DNA from: Hippopus hippopus | Taxonomy: Eukaryota > Mollusca > Bivalvia > Cardiida > Cardiidae | Assembly (NCBI GenBank): GCA_946811185.2 | Contig: OX328109.1 | Coordinates: forward strand, 32,906,129 to 32,970,128 | DNA: 64,000 nt | Direction of reading: 5' to 3' | Shown: positions 10,564-20,699 of the stretch, piece after piece | How positions within the stretch are numbered: position 1 is the first letter of the stretch | Layout: the number at the start of each line of letters is the position of its first letter | Translations under genes and position numbers: made by a program | Notes under the pieces: model-generated | What the model saw: the letters and a program-made list of their open reading frames with translations, nothing else | Database searches by the model: none | Told to the model about the DNA's origin: nothing

Positions 10564-10748
10564 GCTGCTAAGCGCGACTAACTGACCTTTTGCAGACAGT
10601 GTAGATCAAGAACGTGCAGTCTGATCTTGGATCTACACTGTCCGATAAGAAGATATCTTTCCTCCAAAAATTCCTTTCAAAAAACAATATTTTGTTATTT
10701 ACTATCGGTTTGAAATTTTCATTTCTTTTATTTAGCAGGATAAGGGTT
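10564..10748 (-). mobile_element. Family B MITE, complete
   Basis: Begins TTAACAGGCTGCTAAGCGCGA and ends TTTAGCAGGATAAGGGTTAA. The core has lost part of one hairpin arm (GTAGATCAAGAACGTGCAGTCTGATC). Confidence 0.75.
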
Positions 10749-10799
10749 AAAATCGATAACGGATCCCACTATTTCCGGCTGGTTCTGCTTCATTTATTT

Positions 10800-10998
10800 C
10801 TTTACTTTTGAAAACATTGTGGAAATAGGAGAAAATACTGGTGATCAGCAATTTATCCTTTTCACACACTATTTTCGACCATTCCAAGGATAAAGACCAC
10901 AATGTCATGTCTTTTTTATCATTTGAAATTCCTTTTCCAGACAGCAAAATCCAAGACTCGTCCAAATTAGAAGCATTTGCCAAAGTCAAATAAAATGT
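10800..10998. mobile_element. Family A MITE fragments in opposite orientations
   Basis: A core fragment in + orientation (10806-10905) abuts a left-end fragment in - orientation (10925-10998, TTTTCCAGACAGCAAAATCCAAGACTCG). Confidence 0.55.
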
Positions 10999-11005
10999 GG
11001 TTTTA

Positions 11006-11226
11006 CCCTTTACCAAACAATCCCGGGTTTTCACGACCCTGTAGATGAGGCCTTTTGAAAACATTGTGGGAAAAGGAGAAAATGCTGGTAACCAGTATTT
11101 TCTCCTTTTCCCACAATGTTTTTCACCCTATCAATGACCAAATGCACCATTTGAGCCACACTGAAATTGTCGTCTGCAAATGCTTTCAATTTGGACAAAG
11201 CTAAAATTTTGTCGCCTGGGAAAGGT
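11006..11226 (+). mobile_element. Family A MITE, complete 221 bp
   Basis: CCCTTTACCAAACAATCCCG at the left and GTCGCCTGGGAAAGG at the right. TTAA at 11227-11230. The 45 bp hairpin is perfect around GGTAACC. Confidence 0.85.
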
Positions 11227-11241
11227 TTAAATGAATGCATT

Positions 11242-11766
11242 TAAGTCATGCTCTCGCACAAAAGGAGGTTAAATGCATCTCTGTGATGCATTATTCCAAG
11301 CAAGTCATAATTATGGATCCATAGAATCCATTTAGTCTAAAAACCAATGAGCCATGCTCTGTGAAAAGGGGGCTTAATACATCTGCGAAAAGTATCGACC
11401 CAGGTCAGCCTGCGCAGTCCGCGCAGGCTGACCTGGGCCGAAACTTTTCGCTTTCGGCCAATTTTCTGCATATCAAAGGACCAGTCTATCTCATGATTCA
11501 GTCGGTTAGTATACAAAATGGATTTTCATCGAAACATAAGTATATGATGACTTGCTTGGTATGATGTATCACGGAGATGCATTAAGCCCTCTTTTGCCAG
11601 AGCATGACTCAAATAGATCCTGAGCTTGAAAGGTCCTTCGACAGGCAGAAAATTGACCAGTAACAAAATGTTTTGAATCATACCAGCCAAGGAGGACTGC
11701 GTGGGCTGATCTGGGTCGATATTCGTTGTGGGTGCGTAAAACCCCTTTATGACAGAGCATGGCTGA
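11242..11766. mobile_element. Cluster of family C MITEs
   Basis: A partial copy (11242-11345), a complete copy (11348-11611) and a partial third (11612-11766). The complete copy has a perfect hairpin of CCCAGGTCAGCCTGCGC and GCGCAGGCTGACCTGGG. The third has a diverged core, ATACCAGCCAAGGAGG..TGGGCTGATCTGGG. Confidence 0.75.
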
Positions 11767-11811
11767 ATTGTTTTAAAAATGGTGATAAAAAAAAAAGAAA
11801 ATGTAGGATGG

Positions 11812-12030
11812 AGTAGAAAATGCCGGTTACCAGTATTTCCTTATTACTTTTCCTGGTATTATCATCACACTTCACCAAACTTCACAATTCACCAAACGTC
11901 ACAATTCATCGAACAACCCGTTTCCTCAAGACCCTGGTACAAAGGGGCTTTGTAAAATTTGTGGGAAAACGGGAAATGCTGATGATTAGCATTTTCTCCT
12001 TTTCCAGCAATGCTTTCTATCTTGTCAAAA
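11812..12030 (+). mobile_element. Family A MITE fragments
   Basis: A short core fragment (11812-11850) and a left-centre fragment (11915-12030) with GGGAAATGCTGATGATTAGCATTTTCTCC. A short CTTCACCAAA repeat lies between them. Confidence 0.5.
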
Positions 12031-12112
12031 TAAAAAGCCAACCTCTTTTGTAATTCCAAAACAAAAAGCCAACCTGTTTTGTAATTCGATCCTTTTATTG
12101 TTCAAAGTTACA

Positions 12113-12190
12113 CAATTTCTGATTGGCTAAACCAAATGGTTTAGCCAGGGATCGTATATAAGATCCCTGGTTTAGCCAATCAGAAATTAT
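12113..12190. repeat. Hairpin element holding a 22 bp palindromic insertion
   Basis: Outer hairpin is TTTCTGATTGGCTAAACC and its complement. At the apex a 22 bp palindrome (12147-12168, AGGGATCGTATATAAGATCC plus CT) sits between two 9 bp direct repeats GGTTTAGCC (12138-12146 and 12169-12177). A related hairpin at 40937-40992 lacks the insertion. Confidence 0.85.
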
Positions 12191-12299
12191 ATTATTTTCT
12201 AAGACTAGAATAAAACTAAAATTACTATGCAGAATGGTTAGTGAATACGGACCATCGGTACTCTAACTCATTTCCACCAATTTATCGTTCAAAATATCG

Positions 12300-12352
12300 C
12301 ATTGTTGTAATCCAAGATCAGACTGCTGCTCAGTTTGACCTTTACTGTGCAT
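12300..12352. mobile_element. Family B hairpin fragment
   Basis: ATCCAAGATCAGACTGC followed by a worn complement, CAGTTTGACCTTTACTGTG. Confidence 0.4.
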
Positions 12353-12514
12353 AAATGAAAAAAAAACCCTTCCTTTGTCATAAAATAGGCGTTAGGGTGA
12401 TAACAATCCAGGATGTAAAAGTAGTAAAGTCAAATGCTCAATAAAAACTCGTAATTGGTAAATTTTCAAATTACTTATTATTCATGCATGGAACGACAAA
12501 GAATATCAGGTTAA

Positions 12515-12729
12515 CTCTTTCCAAATCGACAATATTTTAGACAGGTCCAACTTGGAAAAACTTGCAGACGACAAAATTTATATAGCACAAATAACGGGAT
12601 TTGTATCAGATAGTCTAGAAAAGATTGTGGGTAAAAATGCTGGTTACCAGCATTTTCTCCTTTTCTCACACTGTTTTCAAAAGGCCTACTTCTCAGGGTT
12701 GTTAAAACTCGGGATTGTGTTGTAAAGGA
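12515..12729 (-). mobile_element. Family A MITE
   Basis: TTAA at 12511-12514 and 12730-12733. Hairpin is GGTAAAAATGCTGGTTACCAGCATTTTCTCC with one arm shortened. Confidence 0.8.
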
Positions 12730-12762
12730 TTAATAAAAACGTGAAAACCCCTTTCCCCCCTC

Positions 12763-12765
<3 letters not shown>

Positions 12766-12830
<65 letters not shown>

Positions 12831-12836
12831 CCCCCC
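12766..12836. repeat. (CT)n microsatellite
   Basis: More than 60 bases of uninterrupted CT, ending in a C run. Confidence 0.95.
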
Positions 12837-12839
12837 ACG

Positions 12840-13615
12840 CATTCTTTGTCTTCTTGCTTCTTGATTTTCTCTCATTTCCATTTGTCTCAATATTCTATAA
12901 CACCAGCCTATAACACCGGCCGTTCCAATAACATAAATAACTTATAAACATGCGATTACGATCGACAAACTGGATCATCGAATTTCGAAAACCCTCTCAG
13001 TTATTTTTGCATGGACCGGCAACACTTTTGGAAAAAATACAGCGTAATTTACGTAACAAGCAATTAATTTCCGAACTTCCCCTTGTGTTTACTTTTCGAA
13101 AGTATTTGAAATCATTCGCGGATCAATCATATATCGTGACTATATAAGCGTCTGTCGCAATGAAGTGGTTCAGAAGTCTTAAAAGAAAATACCAGCCACT
13201 TTATAAGTAATTTGAAGTGATTTTTTTTTTTTTTTTGTAATAAAATAAATTTCATTTCCAAAACATCTCAATTTTATAGCATTGACTGTGTTCATTCAAA
13301 TAAAAACATCTGTACAATGCATAATCAGGTTTGTATATTTTTAATATCATTTGAAGTCTTTTTTCAATTTTTAGGAATTATAAAGTAGGCCTATTATTAT
13401 TATAATTATTCATGATTATTATTATTATTATTATTGGTAGTGGTCACGTGTGTAAGTTGTATTAGTAGTTTTCGTAATACCGTCAATATTGTTTAGATAA
13501 CTTTTAGACAACTAAAATAAATTTTTATGTAACTGTATAACTTTTTCGACAGAAACTAACTAAAATTAAACGTTATAAATAACAATTTAAATAACACATG
13601 AGAATATATTGCTTC
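12840..13615. other. No gene seen
   Basis: AT-rich single-copy looking DNA. It has a poly-T run at 13220-13236 and an (ATT)n microsatellite at about 13396-13435. No splice-bounded exon is recognised. Confidence 0.5.
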
Positions 13616-13618
13616 TAA

Positions 13619-13843
13619 CTATTTACCAAGCGACAATATTTTAGACTGGTCCAAACTGAAAGCATTTGCAGACGACAAATTAAATGTTGCTAAATTGGTG
13701 ATATTGATATGTGATATTATAGAAAACATTGTGAGAAAAGAGGAAATTGCTGCTAACCGGCACTTTCTTTCGTTTTCCACAGTGTTTTCAAAACATCTTT
13801 TTTTTTTCGCATTCGTTAAAAGTATGGATTGTTTGGTTACGGG
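13619..13843 (-). mobile_element. Family A MITE
   Basis: Left end ATTTACCAAGCGACAATATTTTAG. TTAA at 13844-13847 on the right. The hairpin is eroded, GAGGAAATTGCTGCTAACCGGCACTTTC. Confidence 0.75.
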
Positions 13844-13940
13844 TTAAATTATATAGAGTGGGGAAAAGAAGCTTGTTCAAAGAAATTGTTCGTTTTTTCA
13901 ACAATCCATGGAATTTCACAAGCTGTCTTCAGCAAGTTGT

Positions 13941-14250
13941 AGCCGAGTCTCGTAGCACAGTCGGTAACGTACAGGCCTTTAAATCAGGGGGTAGCTGGTT
14001 CGAGTTACCAGCTCGGCCAATATCTTTCCGATGATTGATGATAGTCATTGTGACTGGATTCATTCCTGTCTTACCGCGAATCAATGTTTCAACTATGTTC
14101 ATGTGGGAAAGTAGCCAGCAGCTTGGAAAGAATGTTGTGCAGAGAACTGGTTAAAAGAAACTCCAGGAAAGCATAGATAGGTGCACTTGCCACCTCGATA
14201 TAACTGAATAAATGTTGAAAACGACAATGAAGACAATACAAACAAAGAAT
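13941..14250 (+). mobile_element. tRNA-derived SINE, AGCCGAG-CCGGTAGC type
   Basis: The head resembles a tRNA: AGCCGAGTCTCGTAGCACAG with an A-box region, GTCGGTAACG, and a B-box GGTTCGAGTTACC. The body contains ATAGGTGCACTTGCCACC and the tail reads GTTGAAAACGACAATGAAGA..CAATACAAACAAAG. Other copies lie at 14785-15096, 27960-28272, 46358-46650 and 63170-63480. Confidence 0.75.
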
Positions 14251-14378
14251 TCACAGGTGGAAGGGGAGGTACAAAGTCATTTTAGTACAAAAAAGGGGGT
14301 TAATTCCCTTTCCATATTAGAGACTAAAGGTGAAGAATAATAGCGCTATAATCGCTGCACTTAAAATCATTATTGATG

Positions 14379-14641
14379 TGAGCCACGCTCTGTGAAAAAG
14401 GGGCTTAATGCATCTGCGAAAAGTATCGACCCAGGTCAGCCTGCCCAGTCCGCGCAGGCTGACCTGGGCCGAAACTTTTTGCTATTGGTTAATTTTCTGC
14501 ATGTCAGAGGACCAGTCTACCGAATGATAAAGCTGGTCGTTAGACATACTGAATTTTATGGATTCCTAATTATGTGATGACTTGCACGGTATGATACATC
14601 ACGGAAATACAGTAAGCCCCCTTTTGCCAGAGTATGGCTCA
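14379..14641. mobile_element. Family C MITE, complete
   Basis: 263 bp, TGAGCCACGCTCTG to CAGAGTATGGCTCA. Core is CCCAGGTCAGCCTGC..GCAGGCTGACCTGGG. Confidence 0.85.
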
Positions 14642-14691
14642 TATAATTTGTTCGAAATGTAAACTATCGAACCAACTCCGTTCTGTTATAT

Positions 14692-15165
14692 TTGAGCTAT
14701 GCTTTGTGAAAAGGGGGCTAAATGCATCTGCAAAAGTATCGACCAAGGCCATCATGGGCGGTTCGAAACTCTTTGCTATCGGTTGATTGATTGTATAGTG
14801 TTTAACGCCGTTTTCAACATTATTTCAATTATATCGCCGCGGCCAGTACACCTATCCATGCTTTCCTGGAGTCTCTTTTACCAGTACTCCGCAAAAGTTT
14901 CTTTCCAAGCCTCTGGTTGCTTTCCCACATAACTATCATCGAAACAATGGTCAGCGGTGGGAGAGGAATGAATCCTGTCGCAATGAATATTATCAATCCT
15001 CGGAAAGAGAATTGCCGAGCCAGGGATCGAACCCACGACCACCTGTTCTCAAGTCCTGCATGCTACCGACTGACTGTGGCTACCGGGGCTCGGCTGTATG
15101 TCAAAGTACCAGTGTACCTCATTCAGTCGGTTGTTAAAACTATTTTGCTCAGCCATTCAGATGTT
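14692..15165. mobile_element. Family C MITE split by a SINE
   Basis: The left part (14692-14785, TGAGCTATGCTTTGTG) and right part (15097-15165, TATGTCAAAGTACCAGTGTACC) belong to one family C copy that is interrupted by the minus-strand SINE at 14785-15096. Confidence 0.65.
14785..15096 (-). mobile_element. tRNA-derived SINE
   Basis: On the minus strand the head GCCGAGCCCCGGTAGCCACA, A-box-like CAGTCGGTAGC and B-box GGTTCGATCCC (15018-15028) precede the conserved body and a tail ending GGCGTTAAACACTATACAATC. Confidence 0.8.
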
Positions 15166-15238
15166 GCGTTACATTTAAATTAAAAAGAAAAAAGTCTTGA
15201 GAATAAGACTAAGAACGTTCAGATTGAGAATAGCTGGT

Positions 15239-15449
15239 TAATCCTTAGGCTGCTAAGTGCGACTCACTGACCTTCTGCGGACAGTGTAGATCAAGATCAG
15301 ACTGCACAGAACGTGCAGTCTGATCTTGGATCTACACTGTCCGATATGACTAAATTTTTCCCCAAAAAATAATTTTGAAATAGCGAATTTTGGGTTTTTA
15401 CTATCGACTTGAAAGTTGCATGTTAGTTATATAGCAGGATAAGAGTTAA
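15239..15449 (-). mobile_element. Family B MITE, complete
   Basis: From TTAATCCTTAGGCTGCTAAG to TAGCAGGATAAGAGTTAA. Perfect hairpin AGATCAGACTGCACAGAACGTGCAGTCTGATCTT (positions 15295-15329). Confidence 0.85.
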
Positions 15450-15469
15450 TACAGAACCAGGAATGTTTA

Positions 15470-15592
15470 CGTGGGAAGGCATCTACTGGTGGCTTGTGAA
15501 GAGTTACGCGTCGTAATGCAAAGTAGTACTGACCACAGCGATATAACTAAACTAATGCTGAAAACAGCGTTAAACACCAAACAAACAAAGAA
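15470..15592 (+). mobile_element. SINE 3' fragment
   Basis: Only the body and tail are left: TTTACGTGGGAAGGC..GACCACAGCGATATAAC..AACAGCGTTAAACACC..AACAAAG. Confidence 0.65.
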
Positions 15593-16079
15593 GCCATTCT
15601 GTGAGGACAGGAAGTTAACTCTTTACCAAACGACAAAATTTTAGACATGTCCAAACTGAAAGCACTTGCAGACGACAAGATAAACGTGACTCAAAAATTG
15701 AAACTTTACTTTGGAAGAGTAGAAAACATTGTGGGAAAAGGAGAAAATGCTGGTTACCAGCATTTTCTCCTTTTTCCACAATGTTTTCAGAAGGCTTCTT
15801 CCTCTGGGTCGTAAAAACCAGGGATTGTTTGGAAAAGGGTTAATGTATCTCCGTGATTCATTATACCAAGCTATTCATTACATAATTTTCGGAAACCTAC
15901 TACTCCTATTTTGTCTAACAACCTACTGAATCATGGAGTAAAATGATCCTTTCACACGCCGAAAATGGACATAGAGCAAAAAGTTTCGACTCGGGTCAGC
16001 CTGCGCGAACTGCGCAGGCTGATCTGAATCGATACTTTTTGCAGATGCATTTAACCCCCTTTCTGTAGAGCATGGCTCA
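15593..16079. mobile_element. Family C MITE interrupted by family A
   Basis: Starts GCCATTCTGTGAGGACAGGAAG, is split at TTAA, resumes TTAATGTATCTCCGTGATTC at 15840 and ends AGCATGGCTCA. Core is TCGGGTCAGCCTGCGCGAACT and complement. Confidence 0.75.
15619..15839 (-). mobile_element. Family A MITE, complete 221 bp, nested
   Basis: TTAA duplicated at 15615-15618 and 15840-15843 inside a family C copy. This is one of the cleanest proofs of the target site. Confidence 0.9.
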
Positions 16080-16113
16080 AATTGAATTGAAGGAAATGCA
16101 GCGTCAACCTCCT

Positions 16114-16346
16114 AACGTTTTATCAGACGACAAAATTGTAACCTTGTCCAAATTGAAAGCATTTGCAGACGACAGTTTCAGTGTGGCTCAAATGGTGCAA
16201 TTTTTTTTTTTTTTTTTTTGATAGGGTAGAAAACATTGCGGGAAAGGGAGAAAATGCTGGTTAACAGCATTTTCTCCTTTCCCCACAACGTTTTCTTAAG
16301 ACTTCTTTCCCAGGGGCGTTAAAAATCGACATTGTGTAGTAAAGGG
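16114..16346 (-). mobile_element. Family A MITE
   Basis: Right TTAA at 16347-16350. A T18 run (about 16202-16219) has expanded inside the left arm. Core GGGAAAGGGAGAAAATGC with TGGTTAACA apex. Confidence 0.8.
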
Positions 16347-16566
16347 TTAAAATCGTATGAAACTACAAACTCAACACCAATAACACATTTCGGCCCACCC
16401 TTCTTTTTCTCTCTGTTAAAAGAGTGCAGCAGAATGCTTGCTGTCATTTTTTCCCAAACTGGACTACTTTTGATACCATGGCGCAAAGGTGCGACACGTT
16501 ATATAGGCATAAATTGTAAGCAATCCCTTCACAGTCGATGTACAAGTTAAATTAACACGGTTTTTA

Positions 16567-16775
16567 AAGACTCTTTACCGAGATGCAAAATTAGAACCAG
16601 TCCAAAAGAAAAACATTTGCAGGCGACAAAGAAGATGTGGCTTATTTTGAGGGGTTTGTCTTTGGAAAAGTAGAAGAAAGGTTGCGGGAAAAGGAGAAAA
16701 TGCTGATTACCTGCATTTTTATTTCTTTTCCCACAATGCTTTTCAATGCTTTTTCATCGTTTTCATCGCTTGGCG
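16567..16775 (-). mobile_element. Family A MITE, right end lost
   Basis: CTCTTTACCGAGATGCAAAATTAG start, hairpin with an eroded right arm, truncated near 16775. Confidence 0.65.
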
Positions 16776-16802
16776 TTGAAGCACTCGCTTCATTAGTAAC
16801 TT

Positions 16803-17012
16803 AGATTGATTGATTGATTGATTGATTTACTGGCGTATCAGCCGCCGGCAACGTTATTTCAGAACGTTCACATATTCATCTATGTCACGAGGCTGAGGCT
16901 ATGAAGTGTTTTGCCAACGAGACTCCCATGGAGAACTCGGTCCTTCAAGTGAGGATTTGAACCGGGGCCTCCAGGTCACGACTGCCATACTTCACCACTG
17001 AGCCTTTCGGGA
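16803..17012 (-). mobile_element. tRNA-derived SINE with (ATTG)n tail
   Basis: On the minus strand: GGTCCCGAAAGGCTCAGTGG (A-box-like GGCTCAGTGGTG), B-box CCGGTTCAAATCC, body, and a terminal (CAAT)n tail at 16803-16828. It lies about 55 bp upstream of the IL-17 reading frame, so it forms part of that gene's upstream region. Confidence 0.75.
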
Positions 17013-17068
17013 CCGAAGGGACTCATTTCTATAGGGCTCAGTAATTACGAACAATAGTAATTGTCAAT

Positions 17069-17773
17069 TTGACAAAAAGGGTTGACAGTTTTGTCTTTTC
17101 GTACTTTTATTTTGCAATGGATTTTTTTCAGGTATTGGCAGTCACTTTTCTATGTCTGGTGTTCGCTGTAGAATTACATCTGGCATCGCCTTGTGTAGAG
17201 CCTGATAAATCTGAAAATCTGGCTGAAAATCTGTATCGTCAGACACTTGAACGTTTTAAGAATGATATAAAATACATGGTGATACCCGAGTATGGCGATC
17301 TGATTGCTGAACAAGTACAGAGAGAGAACGAACTTAAATTCGGGGACAAGCTACGCGAACTACTAGATGAAAGTAAGAAGAGATACCAGGTTAAAATTTC
17401 CGGAGATACAGTTTGTGACAGTAAGAGATTTCATGGCAGGCATCGTCACAGGTACAGCACAAATACAACTATGAATAACTTGTCTACCTGTCCTTGGCAT
17501 TATGTGCTGGACGTGGACGAGAACCGATTACCAAAAACAGTTACCGCGGCGGCGTGCACCTGCAATAGATGTCAATCACTAAAATCCGGCAAAAGTTGTC
17601 CGGGACATGTTTGTCAGGAAATAGTTCAAAAGATACCGGTGGTCCGACGTTTCTGTATCAGTGGCGTTTATAACTATACATCTCACATTGAGTCTGTGCC
17701 AATCGGTTGTACTTGCAGCCGGGCCTTTAGGCTAGGTTCAAGAGTCAATATACCTGTGGAAGACGGTTTTTAA
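17069..17773 (+). CDS. Interleukin-17-like secreted cytokine
   Basis: A secreted, probably dimeric, cystine-knot cytokine of the IL-17 family. In bivalves such proteins are pro-inflammatory and respond to bacterial challenge. The frame gives 234 residues. The Met at 17117 (residue 17) starts a far better signal peptide (DFFQVLAVTFLCLVFAVELH), so it is the preferred start. TTTTTTTCAG just before 17132 could also be a splice acceptor, so a small upstream exon is possible. An N-terminal helical pro-region is followed by the IL-17 fold: CPWHY (141-145), Cys 163, 165, 168, 177 and 182, VVRRFC (191-196), GVYNYTSHIES and PIGCTC (211-216). Cys116 is extra. Sequons are at N132, N137 and N202. No stop or frameshift is seen. 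The last six residues and stop fall in sequence that matches a MITE. The subfamily cannot be set from sequence alone. Confidence 0.93.
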   Translation: MTKRVDSFVFSYFYFAMDFFQVLAVTFLCLVFAVELHLASPCVEPDKSENLAENLYRQTLERFKNDIKYMVIPEYGDLIAEQVQRENELKFGDKLRELLDESKKRYQVKISGDTVCDSKRFHGRHRHRYSTNTTMNNLSTCPWHYVLDVDENRLPKTVTAAACTCNRCQSLKSGKSCPGHVCQEIVQKIPVVRRFCISGVYNYTSHIESVPIGCTCSRAFRLGSRVNIPVEDGF

Positions 17774-17930
17774 AAGCATTGTGGATATGTGAGAAAATGA
17801 AATGTAACCAACATTATCTTTTTTTTTCTTCTCACAGTATTTCAACCCTATCAAAGAGAAATTCCGCTATTAGAGATACTTTCTAATGAATTGTAGGAGT
17901 CTAACCTTTTGTTGGTTGTTGAAACGAACA
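17750..17930 (+). mobile_element. Family A MITE overlapping the IL-17 stop codon
   Basis: ACCTGTGGAAGACGGTTTTT and the following AAAAGCATTGTGG align with the family A arm CCCTGAGGAAGAAGGCTTTTGAAAACATTGTGG. Past the stop it continues with GAGAAAATG..TAACCAACATTATC and CAACCCTATCAAAGAGAAATTC. The right end (GTCTAACCTTTTGTTGG) is short and the left terminus is not recognisable. Confidence 0.7.
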
Positions 17931-17956
17931 TGAAATTTTAAGAGCTAAGCAAAACA

Positions 17957-18228
17957 ACTGAGTAGCGGTCCCACAAAGGCGGTTCAATGCATCTTCGTGA
18001 TGTATTACACCAAGCAAGTCACCATATCATTACGAATCCATAGAATCCATTTTGTCTTACAAACGACTGAATCATGAGGGAGAATGATCATTTGACGTAC
18101 GTGCAGAAAATTTACCAAAAGCAAAATATTTCGACACAGGCCAGCCTGCGCGGACTGCATAGGCTGATCTGGGTCAATACTTTTTGCAAATGCATTAAAT
18201 CCTTTTTCACAGAACATGGATATTTTAT
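17957..18228. mobile_element. Family C MITE
   Basis: Core GACACAGGCCAGCCTGCGCGGACTGC and its complement, flanked by ACCAAGCAAGTCACC and CAAATGCATTAAATCC arms. Terminal TGAGCC is degraded on both sides. Confidence 0.7.
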
Positions 18229-18704
18229 CAGCACCGAATACAGTGTGCGGAACTCAGGTGCTTGGTTATTGACAAGTTTCACTCACTCTCACCAAATAAG
18301 GCAAGATATTAGGTTATATCAAGGCGAAGTTTTATCAAAATGTAAGCGCCTTTGGTAAGGAAAGACGGAGCAACTACTGGTAACAAACAAAAAGCAGGTA
18401 CGAGGGCTGTTCAAAGAGCACCCAGTACAGTGTTTTAACTTTCATGACAGTACGAATTTTCCTGTAAAATTTCGACTCGAACTACTTTGATGTGTGGTTA
18501 CCAGTAAATCCTCCCCCTTTCTTTTTCCTTTAAGTTTTCAAACGTTTTCTCAATCAAAGCTGTTTAAGTTCGATAGTGTCGAAAAGAGTCAATTTCATTT
18601 CATTTATTTATTATCATCGATTATATAGGTAATGATTAAACATCTTTACTCATTTCCTCCGGCACCAAACTTGCTTTAGACTACTTATACTTGTGTCAGT
18701 TATA

Positions 18705-19330
18705 GAGGATCTTACATGAGTATTTATGTATTATCATTTTTATCAAACGAGATGATTAAAATTGTATGACGCGAGCCTTGGCGAGCGTCAAATACATTTT
18801 AGTCAACGAGTTTGATAAAAATGATAATACATAAACACGAATGTGAGATTCTATTTATCACATAAAACGAATGACAGACAGAAAAATTTCCCGCATCATC
18901 ACCTTTAGCCTCTATACCGTTCACGGGTCCATGTTTACAGTTTTAGTTTGGTTTCAAATGTGTACATACAGAAGTAAAAAGTACTTTCACATTTACACCG
19001 AATGAAGAATGAAATAGTTTACTGAGGGATGAAGTCCACCTATTTCCGCAATAAGACTGATTTTAAGAGACTTTCGCTGCATTTCTTGCTTTTTATCAAA
19101 CACGAAAATCAAAAACTTTCCACGCGGATACGTCTTAGCAACAATGACGTCATTTTTCCATGAAACGGCGTAGCAGTGCAAATTCCCGCGCATGCCGTGG
19201 TTGGTTTCTCTGGCTTCACGCGCTAATGACTGAAGATTGATCAGAACCGGGACCCAAGAAACGCAATACTCTAGTGTATTATCGAAAATTAGTACACTGC
19301 CGGAGAAGGTTTTTATGTGATTAATAACAA
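18705..19330 (-). repeat. Dispersed 0.6 kb element with hairpin ends (left copy)
   Basis: Mirrors 29935-30545 at about 88 percent by eye. One end is a roughly 110 bp hairpin (GTATTATCATTTTTATCAAA..TTTGATAAAAATGATAATAC). The other is a short palindrome, CTAGTGTATTATCG. A 66-residue minus-strand frame at 18993-19193 is similar to the 30062-30262 frame, but the differences do not look protein-constrained. Confidence 0.7.
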
Positions 19331-19689
19331 TAATTATTTTAAACCTTGATACATATTATACGGATGTATGCGTTTATTTGTTTAGTTATACATAGATCTA
19401 AATAAAATTTGAAAAAAGAAGCTACATGTAATATGAATGTAGGCAAAGCCAATAGATCTATCTCAGATTTTTATAATCTCACTAAAGTTAAAAAATAATT
19501 CATCTCATAATTAAGCGAAGCAACTGCAGGTAAACCACCAGAAAAAAGAAAGACAAATGAAGAGAATATTAAGAATCCCCCCTCACCCCCCCCCCCAAAA
19601 AAAAAGAAAGACAAATGAAAAGAATATTAAGAATCCCCTCCCCCTCACCCCCCCAAAAAGTACCAGCCCTGGGGTACGTGTTTCCTGTC

Positions 19690-19895
19690 TTTCTCAAAAA
19701 CAGTACTGACACAACTTTCTTTCAAGCTATTGACTACTTTCCTCAAATGCATCAGATGTGAGAGAGGCTAAAAGTTGCTGGAAAGAAAGTTTGCCTCAAC
19801 TGGGTATCCAACCCACAACAACCAGGTCATGAGTCAGGCACACGAACGATGACGAACCACCGAGCGACCTGGCCGGGCAGGTTTCATTTCAGAAT
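19690..19895 (-). mobile_element. SINE in left arm
   Basis: On the minus strand a tRNA-like head (CCCGGCCAGGTCGCTCGGTGG, B-box GGTTGTGGGTTGGATACC) and body (CTTTCTTTCCAGCAACTTTTAGCC). It occupies the position mirrored by the SINE at 27105-27392. Confidence 0.65.
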
Positions 19896-20699
19896 TAGGC
19901 AACAGTATTAAGGAATGTGAATTGATCAATAAAGCCCATCCATTATATGGGATCGTATTCAAATTAGTATGATGATGTCGTATTTGATAGCATAACAGTA
20001 ACTTAACGTATTGCAAATCAAATCTATTATTTGAACTCAAAATTTGCACATTTTTCTTGTATTTAACCGCATGATGGCATGTCACTGCCACTAGATACAA
20101 GATAACTACCGCGATAAAACAAACTTTCCTGGAAATATTATCTAAATAATAAAAACTTTCACGGTAAAAATAGCTGGTAATTCTCGCTGTAAATCACGAT
20201 TTTTTTACGTTCATGCCTACAACTGACATTCATGGTATTTATAATTAGATACGGTTTCAGAATATCTTCCTTTCCAACCTTATGAATTCTCCTTTTTCTT
20301 GAATGGTTTTAAAGTTGTTTGTAAGAGGCATTTCGAGTCGTCTTTGTGTTTAACAGACTTCAGTTCATTTCATGTGTAGTCAATATTTAACAATTAAGCT
20401 ACAATTGTAAATAATTCGAATTATAACTTACTGCCATCTTGTGAAGTCAAAAACTACCTAGTTCATCCAAATGGTGAATTAAGTATTTAAAGATGTCAAG
20501 AAACAGGTAGAACTATCACAATAATTTTGTCTCGAATGTCACCATTTGCACAAATGAGAAATTTCGCGTTAAAATATTATCTCATCAATGTAAAATTTTC
20601 TAGATACCAAAGTTTATCATGATTTTTTTTTCAGAAAACTTTTCACTATCTAAATAAAATTTCCAGGAAATTAAGAATCAACCTCTAAAGAGTTTTGAG

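Noticed and set aside
12702..12947. Frames rich in RE or SL repeats
   Set aside because: Translation of the (CT)n microsatellite.
17069..17116. The first Met as the IL-17 start
   Set aside because: It would put 16 residues, including charged ones, before the signal peptide. The Met at 17117 fits better, although an upstream exon remains possible.
18993..19193. 66-residue frame similar to one at 30062-30262, as a conserved micro-protein
   Set aside because: The similarity comes from the two copies of one dispersed element. Differences are not concentrated at third positions and the ends do not agree.
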